From Maribacter thermophilus (GTDB taxonomy: Bacteria > Bacteroidota > Bacteroidia > Flavobacteriales > Flavobacteriaceae), in assembly GCF_001020565.1 (NCBI RefSeq), contig NZ_LDAS01000001.1:1278402-1342401 (forward strand): a DNA stretch of 64,000 nt, written 5' to 3'. Positions 61,455-64,000 of the stretch are shown here, in pieces. Made by a program: the position numbers and the translations under genes. The notes beneath the pieces were generated by a model. It did not search any database and had not been told where the DNA came from. It saw nothing but the letters and a program-made list of their open reading frames with translations. The first letter of the stretch is position 1; every line of letters starts with the position of its first letter.

Positions 61455-64000
61455 ATGCTCAAAAAAGTGATTTTTGTAGTACTCACGGTGCTCTGTTCTT
61501 CTTTGGCCTGTGCACAGCTTCCGGTAACACTTCATCTTACAGAAAAAGATGGGCTTCCGGACCTGGAATGCTATAAAATAATCCAAGATCAAGATGATTA
61601 TATCTGGCTTGCGAGTAACTCGGGACTTTATAGATACAATGGGGAAGTCTTTTCAGAATATAAAATAACCGATCAAAAAGGACGATCTGTTTTTGGGGTT
61701 TCCGAAGATGAACAAGGTACCATTTGGTGCAATAATCTGCACGGTCAAATTCTATATACCCCCAAAGGACAAGATCTAAAGCTTTTCAAAGACCTAAACC
61801 CTACCTTAAAAGGACATTTGGCCCAGTTGCACCATATGCAAAATAACCTCATCGTTATTTGGGAGGGCGGAATTCTAAGTATTGACAAGAGTACGGCCAA
61901 CACCACTTTTAAATACACTATGGATATTCTCTACTCACAAGTGGTCGATGGCAAACTCTATTTCATAACCCTTACCGGGGATATCTATAAGCTCGTTGAA
62001 AATGAATTATTGGCGTTGCATAAATCTAAACCCGTACAAAATATCCGAAATCCTTATTTCATTAAAATCGACGATCGGTTGGCCATCAGTTATCTGGTAA
62101 ACGGGGAACGAAAAATTAACATTATAGACGAATCGCATGGCCTACTGCCCCACCCTGGTTTTGATGCCATAGCAGATGCAAAAATAAACCAGATTCGGTA
62201 TCTAGAAGATGAACTTTGGTTTGCCACGAACCATGGTATTTTTATCTACCGGAAAAATAAAGAAAAATATTTGTTGGAAGAGCAACTGTTGGCTCCCTAT
62301 TTTGTAACAAGTCTTTTGAAGGACAAAGATGATAATTACTGGATCTCTACTTTAAGGAACGGTGTTTTTTTGATTCCGAATATCACCTTAAAAAAGATGC
62401 ATCTAGATGGGCTGCAAGGAAGTATATCATCTATCATCGGGGCCAAATCGTATTTGGTCTTGGCCACTACGAAAGGGGAAATTGTTCTGATGGACCAACA
62501 AAGTAAAAAAATTACCGATACCTTTAGTTTACCCAAACAAAATGCGATCGGTAAAATATTCTACGACCCGTTTACACACACGGTGATCATTAGTATAAAT
62601 GGCGAGGAATCATACAAATTGGACCTAGAGACCAAAAAATTGTTCCCTTTATATAAAAAATACAATGTCTGTAAAGATTTGGCTTTTATAAACGAATCTA
62701 AAAGCATCTATCTTACGTACAACAAAGCCGTTTTGTACGAACAACCAAGGTACGGTGCCCTTAACGCAAAAACTATTTTAACAAAACGGCCCTACTCGGT
62801 CGTATATGACCATGATTCAAAAAACAGCTACATCGCCTATATCGATGAACTAATCCAGTACGATAGTATATGGAACCCCACACCTATTACCTATAAAGAC
62901 CGCTCTTTATATTTGTCTAACCTGGAACAGACCACAAACGGCATTGTCTGGGGCACCAGCAATGAACATGGGTTAATAGGTATTAAAAACAAAAAGGTCG
63001 TAAAAAAGTACGGAACAAATAGTGGATTGTTGAGTACCAACATACAAAACCTGAAAAGCGATGGCAACATATTATGGATTACTTCACAAAAAGGAATTCA
63101 AAGAATAGATACAGATACAGACTCCATAAAAAGTATTACCCAAAGAGACGGTATACCCAATAACCTAGGTGACCTTGAAATAACCGAAGACCATATTTTT
63201 GCATCATCGGAAAAAAGCCTGCTGATCTTAAACAAAAAGGAACGCTCAACTTTTAAGCAATTTAAAGTACCGAAAGTATATTTCACCAACATTAAACTCA
63301 ACAAAAGAGACACACTTATACATAGTTCTTACAAATTGCCCTACCATATAAATGCAGTAAGTTTTGGCTTTCATGCCAACACGTTTAGAAGCCCTGAGTT
63401 TGTATCTTACGAATACCAATTAAAAGGTTTGGACACCACTTGGCAGGTTACCAATAAATCGCAAGTAACATACGAAAGTTTGCCTCCGGGCAATTATAAA
63501 TTTAACATAAGACCAATATCTTCGAACAAAAAAGGAGAAACCTTATCAATATCCTTGGTTATTACCAGACCTTTTTGGCAAACTTGGTGGTTTCGGTCAT
63601 TAAGTGTTATCATAATCGGTTTATCGGCGTGGATGTTCTACAGGGGCAAAATGAAAAAAAACGAAAGGGAAAAACAAAAAGAACTCGCCGATTTGATCAA
63701 GGACAAAAGGTTGACCAACCTTAAACTAGAAATCTTAAGATCGCAAATGAACCCCCATTTTATGTTCAATGCCCTAAACTCCATTCAACTGTACATTGTT
63801 AACAATGAAAAACACCTCGCCCGCACCTACTTGGTAAAGTTTTCTAGGTTGATACGAATCTATTTAGAACACGGACAAAAAAACGAGGTATCACTTGCGG
63901 AAGAACTAGAAGCCCTAAAACTATACCTACAATTAGAAAAAATACGTTTTGAAGAAAAACTCGACTTTTCTATAACCGTTTCGCCAGAAATTGATGTTCA
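61455..64000 (+). CDS. beta-propeller/Y_Y_Y sensor histidine kinase, 3' end missing
   Basis: About 848 residues are present; the ATPase end is cut by the window. ATG at 61455 gives a signal peptide (KKVIFVVLTVLCSSLACAQ), then a two-component regulator beta-propeller (about 22-600) with repeated DDYIWLASNSGLYRYNG-type blades, a Y_Y_Y domain (SYEYQLKGLDTTWQ near 655, then LPPGNYKFNIRPIS), one membrane helix (WFRSLSVIIIGLSAWMFY, near 710-730) and a LytS-like kinase core with LRSQMNPHFMFNALNSI. Unlike classic flavobacterial hybrid sensors it is of the His_kinase (LytS) class. It follows the response regulator by 77 bases and probably shares it. Confidence 0.92.
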   Translation, partial: MLKKVIFVVLTVLCSSLACAQLPVTLHLTEKDGLPDLECYKIIQDQDDYIWLASNSGLYRYNGEVFSEYKITDQKGRSVFGVSEDEQGTIWCNNLHGQILYTPKGQDLKLFKDLNPTLKGHLAQLHHMQNNLIVIWEGGILSIDKSTANTTFKYTMDILYSQVVDGKLYFITLTGDIYKLVENELLALHKSKPVQNIRNPYFIKIDDRLAISYLVNGERKINIIDESHGLLPHPGFDAIADAKINQIRYLEDELWFATNHGIFIYRKNKEKYLLEEQLLAPYFVTSLLKDKDDNYWISTLRNGVFLIPNITLKKMHLDGLQGSISSIIGAKSYLVLATTKGEIVLMDQQSKKITDTFSLPKQNAIGKIFYDPFTHTVIISINGEESYKLDLETKKLFPLYKKYNVCKDLAFINESKSIYLTYNKAVLYEQPRYGALNAKTILTKRPYSVVYDHDSKNSYIAYIDELIQYDSIWNPTPITYKDRSLYLSNLEQTTNGIVWGTSNEHGLIGIKNKKVVKKYGTNSGLLSTNIQNLKSDGNILWITSQKGIQRIDTDTDSIKSITQRDGIPNNLGDLEITEDHIFASSEKSLLILNKKERSTFKQFKVPKVYFTNIKLNKRDTLIHSSYKLPYHINAVSFGFHANTFRSPEFVSYEYQLKGLDTTWQVTNKSQVTYESLPPGNYKFNIRPISSNKKGETLSISLVITRPFWQTWWFRSLSVIIIGLSAWMFYRGKMKKNEREKQKELADLIKDKRLTNLKLEILRSQMNPHFMFNALNSIQLYIVNNEKHLARTYLVKFSRLIRIYLEHGQKNEVSLAEELEALKLYLQLEKIRFEEKLDFSITVSPEIDV

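Noticed and set aside
1-64000. tRNA, rRNA, CRISPR arrays, insertion sequences, prophage genes
   Set aside because: None was seen on reading; no regular repeat-spacer pattern, no transposase or integrase motifs.

Overview
This window looks like chromosomal DNA of a marine-type member of the Flavobacteriaceae (Bacteroidota). The reasons are the AT-rich sequence (by eye), repeated Bacteroidota-type -7 promoter elements (TAnnTTTG), few Shine-Dalgarno sequences, several TTG/GTG starts, TonB-dependent receptors, LytS/LytTR and beta-propeller sensor kinases, a CusA transporter fused to an outer-membrane-factor domain, and a RibB protein with a decayed cyclohydrolase half. Genus and species cannot be fixed from the sequence alone. 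No rRNA, tRNA, CRISPR array, transposase or phage structural gene was seen.

Layout. 1-2.6 kb: a truncated TonB-dependent receptor and a secreted protein coupled to it. 2.7-8.8 kb: a penicillin-acylase-family hydrolase and a large WGR-domain protein. 9-14.2 kb: a leftward run of FMN reductase, pabB, tilS and dsbD. 14.3-20.5 kb: a membrane acyltransferase, lipoamide dehydrogenase, a divergent Lrp regulator / PLP gamma-family enzyme pair, and an NhaC antiporter. 20.7-22.6 kb: a peroxide-defence block (2-Cys peroxiredoxin, thioredoxin-like protein, small overlapping gene, Tpx). 22.6-28.7 kb: a rightward housekeeping run of dgkA, ftsK, lolA, an LptF/G permease and ribB. 28.9-30.5 kb: a DegT aminotransferase and a small unknown gene.

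30.6-39.6 kb is rightward and metal/redox related: a His-rich small protein, the CusA-OMF fusion and CusB adaptor, followed by thioredoxin, ApbE, DUF4266-like lipoprotein and DUF3570-like protein, which resemble flavinylation-associated loci. 39.7-45.1 kb is a complete leftward RND tripartite pump. 45.1-53.4 kb is the accessory stretch: a TPR-TonB protein with an unknown secreted protein; an orphan two-gene cassette with a structured, attC-like element at its 3' side; and a five-gene rightward operon (small membrane protein, TerB-like protein, four-TM coiled-coil protein, vWA-like lipoprotein, small secreted protein).

53.6-58.6 kb is a leftward operon of one lipoprotein and four tandem secreted paralogues of a family I do not recognise. 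Divergent from it, 58.8-64 kb encodes a TPR-LytS kinase, a LytTR response regulator and a beta-propeller/Y_Y_Y sensor kinase cut by the window end. The best candidates for undescribed biology are the paralogue quartet, the orphan two-gene cassette and the TerB/vWA operon.
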